Counted from the stretch's first letter, positions 1-5,723 are shown. The stretch is 5,926 nucleotides of DNA from Candidatus Woesearchaeota archaeon (GCA_026394995.1 JAPLZO010000028.1:1-5926), one strand, 5' to 3'. Numbers and translations are program-made. Notes: generated by a model not told the origin, from the letters alone.

Positions 1-872
1 ATATTCTCTATATTTCCAGAAACACTTTTTTGAGTATCAGCTAAATTACTATTTGTAATATCTCTGATATTACTAATATTAGTCAATTTAGAGTTAGCCT
101 CAGCAGTTTGATTTCTAGCTGCATCAATTAAGTCTTTTAAATGAGTAAATACAGTAGTACTTAAATTATTAGCAGATTGTATATCATGTATTTTATTTTC
201 TATAGCAGCAAAATCAATACTAATTGTAGAAACATCTATTTTACTTAATTCTTGAGCAGTTTTACTAATATCTTCGCTAACTTTTTGATTATTACTAGAT
301 AAACTATTTACAATATCACTATTACCACTAATTTCACTATTAGTTTTATCTAAAACATCTAAAATTACATTAGTTAATTCTAAACTAACTTGTTCAGATC
401 TTACAGAAACTCCTTGTGAAATAGCATCTATTATAGCATAAACCAAATTAACTCTTGATTGATCAACATAAAAAATAATACTTTCGCTAGATCCTGCTTC
501 TAAATTAGCTGGAAATATAGCACAAACATGTATTTCTCCATTTTTTAAAGCATTTATACAACTATCCTGCGAATCTAGTTTTGTAACTAAAAATTGTTTA
601 TTACTAATCTCCTGTAGAATACTCTCACTTAATTCACTATATGCAGAAGAATAAACACCAACTTTTATACCATATAAATTACTAGTATTAAAAGCAGCTC
701 CAACTAAAATAGAGATTAATAAAGGTCCTAATACAATTATCAAAGCAGAACTTTTACTTCTTAAAATTAGTTTAAAATTTTTCTTAATTATAGAATATAA
801 GATATTAATTAAAGGAACACTTCTGATTTTATTCATTATTTTACTATTTCTTATTGATTTAGTTATCTTCAT
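1..872 (-). CDS. ABC-2 type exporter permease, N-terminal part (cut by window edge)
   Basis: Reading in from its start, 290 codons are open with no stop before the left edge, so only the N-terminal part is visible. The ATG at 872-870 overlaps the TGA of the ATPase gene by four bases (ATGA), which sets the start and implies translational coupling; a second in-frame ATG is codon 13. A basic cytoplasmic segment (about 1-40) leads into one hydrophobic helix (about 41-62, containing VLGPLLISILVGAAF). A long Ser/Asn-rich extracytoplasmic region follows, beginning GIKVGVYSS. This is the ABC2_membrane_3 / YhgE-like architecture, in which the remaining membrane helices lie at the C-terminus, here outside the window. 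Cys104 and Cys117 flank a Gly-Glu-Ile-His segment and could form a disulphide. Residues from about 165 on look helical and heptad-like. The exported substrate cannot be inferred. Confidence 0.85.
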   Translation of the reverse strand, partial: MKITKSIRNSKIMNKIRSVPLINILYSIIKKNFKLILRSKSSALIIVLGPLLISILVGAAFNTSNLYGIKVGVYSSAYSELSESILQEISNKQFLVTKLDSQDSCINALKNGEIHVCAIFPANLEAGSSESIIFYVDQSRVNLVYAIIDAISQGVSVRSEQVSLELTNVILDVLDKTNSEISGNSDIVNSLSSNNQKVSEDISKTAQELSKIDVSTISIDFAAIENKIHDIQSANNLSTTVFTHLKDLIDAARNQTAEANSKLTNISNIRDITNSNLADTQKSVSGNIEN

Positions 873-1972
873 TTTTTAGTTAAATATTCAAATATTTCAT
901 CCAAATTTGGTTTTCTAAGTTCTATATGATTTATTTTCTCTTTTTTCTTTTTGGCAATATCCAATATACTATGAATAATTTTTTCAGGATTAGAAGTATA
1001 AATTATAATTCTGTGATGTCTTCTAACAATATTTTTAATATCCTTTTTATTAAAGCTTCTAATGATTTTATCATAATTATCAGATGCTAATTCTAAATGT
1101 ATTTCATCATACTTAAAGTACCTATTTCTTATATCAGCAGGACTTCCCACTTCTATAATGTTAGTATCATGTATAATAGCAATTTTATCACATAAATGTT
1201 CTATTTCCCACAACAAATGAGATGTTATTATTACAGTAGTCCCTCTTTTGTTTATTTGATGTATCAAATTTAACATTTCTTTCCTTAACATTCTATCTAA
1301 ATCTTCAGTAGGTTCATCTAAAATTAAAATCTTAGGATCATGAATTAATGCACAAGCTAAATCAACTCTTCTTTGCATACCAGTAGACAAGTTCTCAGCT
1401 AATTTATCTTTAACATAATTTAGCTGTACTAGATTTAAAACTTCTTCTATATGATTATCAATAAATTGTCTAGTTAATCCATATAACTCCCCAAAATATC
1501 TAATATTTTCTTCTACTGTTAATTTACCATAAAAACAATTGTCTTGTGTAGAAAATCCAAATGTTCTTCTTATATCTTTAGAATTTTTAAAAATACTTTT
1601 ACCATTATATAAAATTTGACCTTTATTAGGTCTATAAAAACCAATTAATAGTTTTAATATTGTTGATTTTCCACTACCGGATATTCCAATTAAACCTAAA
1701 ATTTTACCTTCAGGAATCCCTAAACTAATATTATTCAAAACTAAATTATTACCAAATCTTTTTGTAACGCCTATAAATTGAATTACATCTTCTTTATCAA
1801 AAGAATAAGGTTTAGTAATTGCTTGTTTTTGTTCTTCACTTTTTTCTTTTTCTATACTCTGAACAACTCTCTCTATAACCTCTTCACTTTTTTCTTCTTC
1901 TACATCTTTAATACCAAACAAGGATTTATAGGGAGAAATAACTCTTTTCACCCCTTCTTTAAGGTCCACCAT
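869..1972 (-). CDS. ABC-2 type exporter ATP-binding protein with an N-terminal charged extension
   Basis: This is the nucleotide-binding subunit (367 residues) that would power the permease encoded directly downstream. Visible motifs are Walker A GISGSGKST (96-104), Q-loop Gln143, a degenerate signature LSTGM (195-199, instead of LSGGQ), Walker B ILILDEP (215-221) with catalytic Glu220, D-loop EDLD (223-226) and switch His252. The tail (LDEIFEYLTKK) is the usual C-terminal module of ABC-2/drug-export ATPases. About 60 residues precede the ATPase domain, and residues 24-52 are mostly Glu, Lys, Ser and Gln, a likely charged helix not found in a minimal ABC-2 ATPase. There is no internal Met before the domain, so the extension is probably real. 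No SD precedes the ATG; a TATA-like box about 27 bases upstream suggests a leaderless mRNA. Acts at the inner face of the membrane. Confidence 0.93.
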   Translation of the reverse strand: MVDLKEGVKRVISPYKSLFGIKDVEEEKSEEVIERVVQSIEKEKSEEQKQAITKPYSFDKEDVIQFIGVTKRFGNNLVLNNISLGIPEGKILGLIGISGSGKSTILKLLIGFYRPNKGQILYNGKSIFKNSKDIRRTFGFSTQDNCFYGKLTVEENIRYFGELYGLTRQFIDNHIEEVLNLVQLNYVKDKLAENLSTGMQRRVDLACALIHDPKILILDEPTEDLDRMLRKEMLNLIHQINKRGTTVIITSHLLWEIEHLCDKIAIIHDTNIIEVGSPADIRNRYFKYDEIHLELASDNYDKIIRSFNKKDIKNIVRRHHRIIIYTSNPEKIIHSILDIAKKKKEKINHIELRKPNLDEIFEYLTKK

Positions 1973-1994
1973 ATAACATAATTAATACGACTTC

Positions 1995-2004
1995 TATTTT
2001 TAAA
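1995..2004 (-). promoter_or_regulatory. TATA-like box for the ABC exporter operon (leaderless)
   Basis: On the minus strand this reads TTTAAAAATA, centred about 27 bases before the ATG at 1972. That is the distance expected from an archaeal TATA box to a transcription start, so transcription would begin at or next to the start codon. No SD-like sequence lies in between. An alternative box on the same strand is the reverse complement of the AT-rich stretch at 2024-2034. Confidence 0.4.
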
Positions 2005-2024
2005 TTTAACGATTTTAATAGAAA

Positions 2025-2034
2025 AATATATAAA
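2025..2034 (+). promoter_or_regulatory. TATA box for the small membrane protein gene at 2072
   Basis: The plus strand reads AATATATAAA preceded by an A-rich stretch that could serve as a BRE. A start about 26 bases past its centre would fall near 2056, just ahead of the SD at 2060, giving a leader of about 15 bases. The geometry matches that of the DUF1003 gene promoter at 3714-3723. Confidence 0.5.
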
Positions 2035-2059
2035 CAAAATAACTATTTTTTAGATAAAA

Positions 2060-2065
2060 GAGGTG
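2060..2065 (+). promoter_or_regulatory. Shine-Dalgarno site deciding a TTG start
   Basis: GAGGTG is complementary to the archaeal 16S 3' tail and lies 6 bases before the TTG at 2072. The nearer ATG at 2068 reads only four codons before a TGA, so the SD serves the TTG. Confidence 0.75.
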
Positions 2066-2071
2066 GTATGA

Positions 2072-2416
2072 TTGGCTATTGATATATATATTACAAATAT
2101 TATAAAAATTATATTTGCAATAATAGGTGGTCATTTAGCAATAACAAGAATACTACCTGTGCTTAAAAATTTTCTAGATGATTTTATCAAAGAAGATAAA
2201 GTTCTTAAAGCTTTAATTTCTTTGTTAACATTTGCAATTATTGTTGCAGTAGCAAACTTAGTAGTTCAATTTACAACAGCAATTGGAAATCCTGTTTTTA
2301 ATTATATTGCTCTAATACAACCAATGTTAGATATCTTCAATACACTATTTAGTTACCTACAATACATAGTAGCAATAGGATTAATAGCATATGCAATTAA
2401 AAACTTTAAAAAATAA
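2072..2416 (+). CDS. small three-helix membrane protein, unknown function
   Basis: This 114-residue protein is not one I recognise. It starts at TTG, chosen because a strong SD (GAGGTG, 2060-2065) sits 6 bases upstream and the ATG at 2068 is closed after four codons. It has three hydrophobic stretches, at about 6-29, 45-68 and 77-109, separated by a charged loop with FLDDFIKEDK (34-43). It ends in a basic tail NFKK. There is no signal peptide cleavage site and no catalytic motif. The gene is divergent from the ABC exporter operon, with 99 bases between them, and converges on the MEMO-family gene with only 3 bases between stops. It appears to be a single-gene transcript. Amino-acid composition and periodicity look like a genuine membrane protein rather than a chance frame. 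Confidence 0.8.
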   Translation: MAIDIYITNIIKIIFAIIGGHLAITRILPVLKNFLDDFIKEDKVLKALISLLTFAIIVAVANLVVQFTTAIGNPVFNYIALIQPMLDIFNTLFSYLQYIVAIGLIAYAIKNFKK

Positions 2417-2419
2417 TTT
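2396..2419 (-). terminator. T-rich terminator for the DUF1003-MEMO operon
   Basis: Immediately after the TAG stop of the MEMO-family gene, the minus strand holds runs of six and five T residues (2413-2408 and 2403-2399). Archaeal RNA polymerases terminate at such T-tracts without needing a hairpin. The site lies within the last codons of the convergent gene. Confidence 0.4.
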
Positions 2420-3283
2420 CTATTCAAATGTTATACTAGCATAACCAACAGCATTGCTATAATTATTTACTATATCACAACTTGTATAATAATTTAATAA
2501 TTTACCTCTTCTAGCACCTAATTTTTTACAAGTTTCTATAGTAATAGCAATAGCACTATAACCACAAATAGTAACTCTTGTTTTATTAATATAATTCAAA
2601 AATCCATTCGTATCTAATTTTTCAATATAATTAATAGCACCTTTATCTAATTCATATATATTTTCTTTAATTTTATTTGTAAAGGGCTCATAACCATAAT
2701 TTTTACCATAATGTGTAAAATCAGAACTAGCTATAATACATATTTTTTTATTTAAACTTGTTAAAGCCTCAGCTAATGATTTACAATAACCATAATCAAC
2801 ATCACTTACAACAATTGGTAGAAATTTAAAGTTCTTATTTATATAATATAAAAAAGGTAACTGAACCTCTATATCATGTTCATATGTATGGGCTATCTTA
2901 TCATCTTTTAACTCAGGAAATTTTTGCATCAAAGCTTTTCCAAATTCATTGTCTATTTTACAATTTCCATATGGAATTTCCCATGCATCTCCTATATAAG
3001 TTGAAAATTGAGATCCATATCCTGTATGATTAGGTCCTATTATTACATAAACATCAGGTTGTTTACTTTCACCTAATTCTTTGTAAACATAAGCAGCTCC
3101 TGGTCCAGAATAAGTATAACCAGCATGTGGAGCAATAGCTCCAATTACTTTTTTATTCTGTACCTTGCCTGGTAATGATTTTGGACCGAATTTGCTCATA
3201 AAACAGTCTTTAATTTGTTTATTTAAACTATTCATCCCAGCAGCATAGAATTGTCCAGCTACAGCAGCTCTTCTTACTATCAT
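2420..3283 (-). CDS. amrB: MEMO-family metalloprotein (AmmeMemoRadiSam system protein B)
   Basis: This 287-residue protein is full length for the MEMO family, which has the fold of class III extradiol dioxygenases. Conserved blocks in order are RRAAVAGQFY (4-13), APHAGYTYSG (51-60), GPNHTG (83-88), EHDIEVQLPFL (135-145), SSDFTHYG (186-193) and ICGYSAI (239-245). His53, His86 and Cys240 correspond to the metal ligands His49, His81 and Cys244 of human MEMO1. His191 matches the conserved His192. Human MEMO1 has been reported to bind iron or copper; the archaeal substrate is unknown. The protein is soluble and probably cytoplasmic. In many archaea the family travels with AMMECR1 and a radical SAM enzyme, neither of which is in this window. 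Its ATG overlaps the DUF1003 stop as ATGA, so the two are co-translated. Confidence 0.95.
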   Translation of the reverse strand: MIVRRAAVAGQFYAAGMNSLNKQIKDCFMSKFGPKSLPGKVQNKKVIGAIAPHAGYTYSGPGAAYVYKELGESKQPDVYVIIGPNHTGYGSQFSTYIGDAWEIPYGNCKIDNEFGKALMQKFPELKDDKIAHTYEHDIEVQLPFLYYINKNFKFLPIVVSDVDYGYCKSLAEALTSLNKKICIIASSDFTHYGKNYGYEPFTNKIKENIYELDKGAINYIEKLDTNGFLNYINKTRVTICGYSAIAITIETCKKLGARRGKLLNYYTSCDIVNNYSNAVGYASITFE

Positions 3284-3675
3284 TTTCTTTTTCTAACAAG
3301 TCTTTTAATTTCTTCTAAATCTTTTTGTATATCTTCTATTTCTAATTCAGCTTTTTTATTAATTCTATAATCTTCTACTGCTCTAATTCTATCTCTTTCT
3401 TCTTGTCTATTTTGACTCATTAAAATTATCGGTGCCTCTATTGTTACCAACACTCCTAAAACTAAATTTAAGAAAATAAATGGATAAGGATCGAAATTAC
3501 CCATTTTTAATTGTTCAATAAATACTATGGTATTAAGTGCCATCCATGAAAACATAAAGACTAAGATAGATATTATAAAGTACCAACTGCCCCCAAATTT
3601 TGTTACTACATCAACAAATTTTTGACCTTTTGTAAGCCTGTGTCTATATGGTACAAATTTTTTTCTATTTATCAA
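3280..3675 (-). CDS. DUF1003 family membrane protein
   Basis: This 131-residue protein carries the DUF1003 (PF06210) signature: NFDPYPFIFLNLVLGVL (60-76), then EAPIILMSQNRQ (80-91), then a charged stretch with DRIRAVEDYRINKKAE (95-110). Two membrane helices are at about 30-52 and 65-87, followed by a cytoplasmic Glu/Lys coiled-coil tail (108-131). It is a compact member with a short N-terminus. The start is TTG at 3675, supported by GAGGTG 5 bases upstream; the next Met is residue 41, inside the first helix. It is first in an operon with the MEMO-family gene, overlapping it by four bases (ATGA). Function of the family is not established; no enzymatic motif is visible. Confidence 0.92.
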   Translation of the reverse strand: MINRKKFVPYRHRLTKGQKFVDVVTKFGGSWYFIISILVFMFSWMALNTIVFIEQLKMGNFDPYPFIFLNLVLGVLVTIEAPIILMSQNRQEERDRIRAVEDYRINKKAELEIEDIQKDLEEIKRLVRKRK

Positions 3676-3680
3676 AATTA

Positions 3681-3686
3681 CACCTC
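3681..3686 (-). promoter_or_regulatory. Shine-Dalgarno site deciding a TTG start
   Basis: On the minus strand GAGGTG stands 5 bases before the TTG at 3675. No ATG or GTG at a suitable distance competes for it. Same arrangement as for the gene at 2072. Confidence 0.75.
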
Positions 3687-3713
3687 TTCTATGATATAAA
3701 ACTAATAATAACT

Positions 3714-3723
3714 AATATATAAA
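3714..3723 (-). promoter_or_regulatory. TATA box for the DUF1003-MEMO operon
   Basis: The minus strand reads TTTATATATT. A start about 26 bases past its centre would be near 3692, a few bases before the SD at 3686, leaving a short leader. It shares a 112-base divergent intergenic region with the promoter of the gene at 3788. Confidence 0.5.
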
Positions 3724-3756
3724 TATAAGTATACAAATAATGATGGTAACAATAAA

Positions 3757-3766
3757 TTTAAATAAT
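3757..3766 (+). promoter_or_regulatory. TATA-like box for the acidic protein-lipoprotein operon (leaderless)
   Basis: TTTAAATAAT is centred about 27 bases before the ATG at 3788, the spacing expected for transcription starting at the start codon. No SD-like sequence occurs between the two. Confidence 0.4.
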
Positions 3767-3787
3767 AAATAATATTTACTTTATTCT

Positions 3788-3958
3788 ATGACAAAATATG
3801 AAAATGATAATTATGAAGAAGATGAAGATGTAGAAGATATATATGACAAAGAAGCAATGCAAGAAGCAGTAGACGATGATGAAATCTCAGAACAAGAAGA
3901 AGGTTTTCTTCAAGGTTATCAAGAATCTATAAAGAAAAAGAAAAAAACAAAGCAGTAA
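3788..3958 (+). CDS. small acidic protein with an EISEQEEGFLQGY motif, unknown function
   Basis: An intact 56-residue frame runs from ATG at 3788 to TAA at 3956-3958. The N-terminal 38 residues are dominated by Asp and Glu, the middle has EISEQEEGFLQGY (32-44), and the tail is basic (KKKKKTKQ, 49-56). This polar design, with an acidic half, a short hydrophobic-aromatic turn and a Lys-rich end, recalls short conserved archaeal proteins with a similar EEGF-x-x-GY element. That link is from memory and unconfirmed. A TATA-like box about 27 bases upstream and absence of an SD suggest a leaderless transcript. The stop is 3 bases before the ATG of the lipoprotein gene, so the two form an operon. The regular codon use and the close spacing argue against a chance frame. 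Confidence 0.75.
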   Translation: MTKYENDNYEEDEDVEDIYDKEAMQEAVDDDEISEQEEGFLQGYQESIKKKKKTKQ

Positions 3959-3961
3959 AAC

Positions 3962-4666
3962 ATGAAAAAAATTATTTTTTTGTATATATTTCTCTTGATC
4001 TTCTTAATAGGTTGTAACAATAATTTACCCCAACAAGTTATAGAAAATCCTAAAATCCAAAGTAATGTTGTTCTAGAAAACAAAACAGTTAATATTGAGA
4101 TTAATACTACAATAGAAAACGTAACTCAAAATAAATCTATTCAAAATATAACCCAACCTATTTCTAATGAAACTAAATTACCAGAAAATACATATAAAAT
4201 ATATTTAAATGACAAGATAAACTATGATTACAAAACAATAATACTACAAAATATTGATACTAATGGAGAAGTCACAATTAGTGTTGATAATGTAACATGG
4301 ATTATTTATCAAACTAAACTTCCTGATATTATAAATGGTTTAGAGATACAAACTTTAGAGATAAATCTTAAAGAAAACTATGTTATTTTAGAAATTAAAC
4401 CTTTTGTTTTAAAGCAAAATAGATATCTATTTTATAAAGGTAATACTTTACCATTTGATAATATAACTAATATAACATTAATAGATATAAACAGTGATGA
4501 TTCTATTTTATTAAGAATATTAAACAAAATAGACTTAGTAGATGATTTCAAAATTCCAGAGGGTGATTCTATAACAGCTAATAATTTAACAATAACTAAT
4601 ATTAAAGCATATAAACGTGAATTAGGTTATGAAAATCATGCAATAATCAGAATAGTTAAAAGTTAA
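3962..4666 (+). CDS. surface lipoprotein with sequon-rich stalk and two related beta-rich domains
   Basis: This 234-residue protein starts with a lipoprotein signal peptide: MKK, a hydrophobic core, and lipobox LIGC with Cys18 as the predicted lipidated residue. An Asn/Thr/Gln-rich linker follows (19-76), carrying six N-x-S/T sequons (Asn40, 48, 53, 57, 62, 69), as expected for an N-glycosylated stalk. Four more sequons lie in the folded part (Asn110, 167, 170, 208). Residues about 78-145 and 157-231 look like two copies of one beta-rich domain. Each has an I-x-L-x-x-I-(D/N)-(T/S) strand, a central strand, an (I/T)-(N/A)-(G/N)-L-(E/T)-I turn and a closing strand ending (L/R)-(E/I)-I. This resembles small domains common in DPANN surface proteins, from memory. 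The role is probably cell-envelope structure or binding. No SD is present; translation may reinitiate after the stop 3 bases upstream. Confidence 0.85.
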   Translation: MKKIIFLYIFLLIFLIGCNNNLPQQVIENPKIQSNVVLENKTVNIEINTTIENVTQNKSIQNITQPISNETKLPENTYKIYLNDKINYDYKTIILQNIDTNGEVTISVDNVTWIIYQTKLPDIINGLEIQTLEINLKENYVILEIKPFVLKQNRYLFYKGNTLPFDNITNITLIDINSDDSILLRILNKIDLVDDFKIPEGDSITANNLTITNIKAYKRELGYENHAIIRIVKS

Positions 4667-4690
4667 TATTTTTATACTTTTGCCTTTTTG
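4667..4690 (+). terminator. T-rich terminator for the lipoprotein operon
   Basis: Directly after the TAA of the lipoprotein gene the plus strand has three T runs (4669-4673, 4677-4680 and 4685-4689) broken by short spacers, a typical archaeal hairpin-free terminator. It lies inside the 3' end of the convergent gene, only 5 bases separating the two stops. Confidence 0.4.
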
Positions 4691-5403
4691 TATGGTTCTA
4701 TAGCTTTTCTTAATTCTTCTTGGTTTAGTCCTTGATCCAAAACTATTTTTCCTAAAATGATTTCTAAATTTTGCGCGCGCACCCCAAACAAGCGAGCGTT
4801 GTAAAAGTCGCACCTAGTGCCAGCAAAAGACCTGCTGACCAAGTCCCAGAGGAACCAATCATGCATTGCTGGATTTTCTTGGTCATTTGGTAAATATACA
4901 CCCATATTTTCATCATATTGATATATTTCTTTAGCTTTTGAGAATATTAGATCTGTATATTCATTTAATAATGATTTATCATCTTGAGCTAATTTTAACC
5001 ATATTGGATGTTCTTTAACCTGTTGTTTAGTTAATCTCTTATCAGATATTATTTTATTTCTATTAAATACTTCATATTTTTTAGATAATTCATTAAATTG
5101 CTCTTGGTTTAGTATTAAAGAACCATTATTTAATCTAGAATCTTGATTAATATCAAGTAATAAATTTGAATTAGGTTGTATTATTAGCTCATTATTATGA
5201 TAAGCTAATCCATCAACTGTATCCAAATATTGATTTAACCAGAAGTTTATTTCATTTTGATCTTTGCTTTGAATAGCTTTTATTCTATTTAACATTATAT
5301 CTTTAGTAGTTAAAGGTTGATAGTTTTCTTTAACTAGTAAAGGCATTATTTGATTATATATACCTTCAAATACTTTATAATCTTGGATGAGGTTTGTTTT
5401 CAT
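4672..5403 (-). CDS. soluble protein with a candidate DGR variable region near its C-terminus
   Basis: This 243-residue protein has no signal peptide or membrane helix. Residues 1-125 are polar and mixed, with no motif I can assign. Residues 126-180 contain KEHPIWLKLAQDDKSLLNEY (130-149) and YDENMGVYLP (163-172), which I associate from memory with a DPANN protein family of unknown function whose C-terminus varies. Residues 182-211 are encoded by a G+C-rich, adenine-poor island (4771-4860) rich in Arg, Trp and aromatics and ending RLFGVRAQ. The segment from about 170 to 211 could be the end of a C-type-lectin/FGE-like fold, the usual scaffold for DGR-diversified sites. A 32-residue helical tail follows. 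The ATG is one base after the stop of the upstream membrane protein gene (TAAAATG), with only a weak purine-rich SD. The reading frame is continuous across the island, so it is not an insertion that breaks the gene. Confidence 0.85.
   Translation of the reverse strand: MKTNLIQDYKVFEGIYNQIMPLLVKENYQPLTTKDIMLNRIKAIQSKDQNEINFWLNQYLDTVDGLAYHNNELIIQPNSNLLLDINQDSRLNNGSLILNQEQFNELSKKYEVFNRNKIISDKRLTKQQVKEHPIWLKLAQDDKSLLNEYTDLIFSKAKEIYQYDENMGVYLPNDQENPAMHDWFLWDLVSRSFAGTRCDFYNARLFGVRAQNLEIILGKIVLDQGLNQEELRKAIEPYKKAKV
4771..4860 (-). other. candidate DGR variable region (VR)
   Basis: Counted directly, this stretch has 50 G/C in 90 bases, while the 30 bases below it have 5. On the coding strand it holds 12 A, 28 T and 50 G/C, so adenine is selectively scarce in a gene whose coding strand is otherwise A-rich. 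Of the 28 codons for residues 183-210, 21 end in G or C and 19 end in C or T, the NNY form expected when AAY codons of a template repeat are randomised at adenines. The coding-strand 3' end is a G/C run (GGGGTGCGCGCGC, 4785-4773) with a sharp border to A/T-rich sequence, resembling the initiation-of-mutagenic-homing end of known variable regions. The assignment is inference; no template repeat or reverse transcriptase is in the window. Confidence 0.55.
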
Positions 5404-5404
5404 T

Positions 5405-5722
5405 TTATATATTCTCTCTAAATAAAAGTATAGCAGCTAAAAAACATATAGCAAATAGTGGTATTAATATTAACTCTCCGATATTGAATAAATCATTCAA
5501 ATAAACATCTTGTAAAAATCTGAATATTGTATCTAAATACCTAATAACATTTATCAATAAAAATAATCCTAAAAAGAAAAATCCTAATATTAAAACTTTA
5601 TAGCCATTACCTAATCTTAAATCTTCAATTCTCCTTATTTTGGCCATAACTAAAATACTTAAGATTATAAAAACAAAACTTAAAATATTTATTCCAGTTA
5701 ATATATAATTTTGTATTGCCAT
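5405..5722 (-). CDS. small three-helix membrane protein, unknown function
   Basis: The protein has 105 residues if started at the ATG at 5722. That start is preferred because GAGGAT (5735-5730) is a well-spaced SD 7 bases upstream and the upstream stop ends one base before. A TTG at 5737 would add five residues but would overlap the upstream gene and lie upstream of the SD core. Three hydrophobic helices are at about 5-27, 41-62 and 80-100. The first loop is basic (AKIRRIEDLR, 27-36), suggesting it faces the cytoplasm. The second loop has a short polar segment, RYLDTIFRFLQDVYLNDLFN. I do not recognise the family. It sits between a coiled-coil protein and the candidate variable protein with 1-base spacers on each side, so the three are likely co-transcribed and could work together, for instance with this one as membrane partner. 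That role is speculation. Confidence 0.8.
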   Translation of the reverse strand: MAIQNYILTGINILSFVFIILSILVMAKIRRIEDLRLGNGYKVLILGFFFLGLFLLINVIRYLDTIFRFLQDVYLNDLFNIGELILIPLFAICFLAAILLFRENI

Positions 5723-5723
5723 T

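Noticed and set aside
1778..1981. Plus-strand frame of 67 codons rich in Phe and Asn
   Set aside because: It is the antisense shadow of the Lys/Glu-rich N-terminus of the ABC ATPase, has no SD, and its composition is explained by poly-purine on the other strand.
2068..2082. ATG at 2068 as start of the small membrane protein
   Set aside because: It meets TGA after four codons; the TTG at 2072 opens the long frame and is well spaced from the SD.
4622..4813. Minus-strand 63-codon frame starting inside the G+C-rich island
   Set aside because: It lies in a different frame of the same strand as the 243-residue gene, overlaps the lipoprotein tail, and has no start signal or recognisable content.
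4771..4860. The G+C-rich island as a tRNA or structured ncRNA
   Set aside because: No cloverleaf, T-loop consensus or long stem is visible on either strand; the best stem is 5 pairs, and the frame runs straight through with sensible residues.
4771..4860. The island as a palindromic coding insert of the Rickettsia RPE type
   Set aside because: Apart from the short alternating GC run there is no extended inverted repeat, and no flanking duplication is seen.
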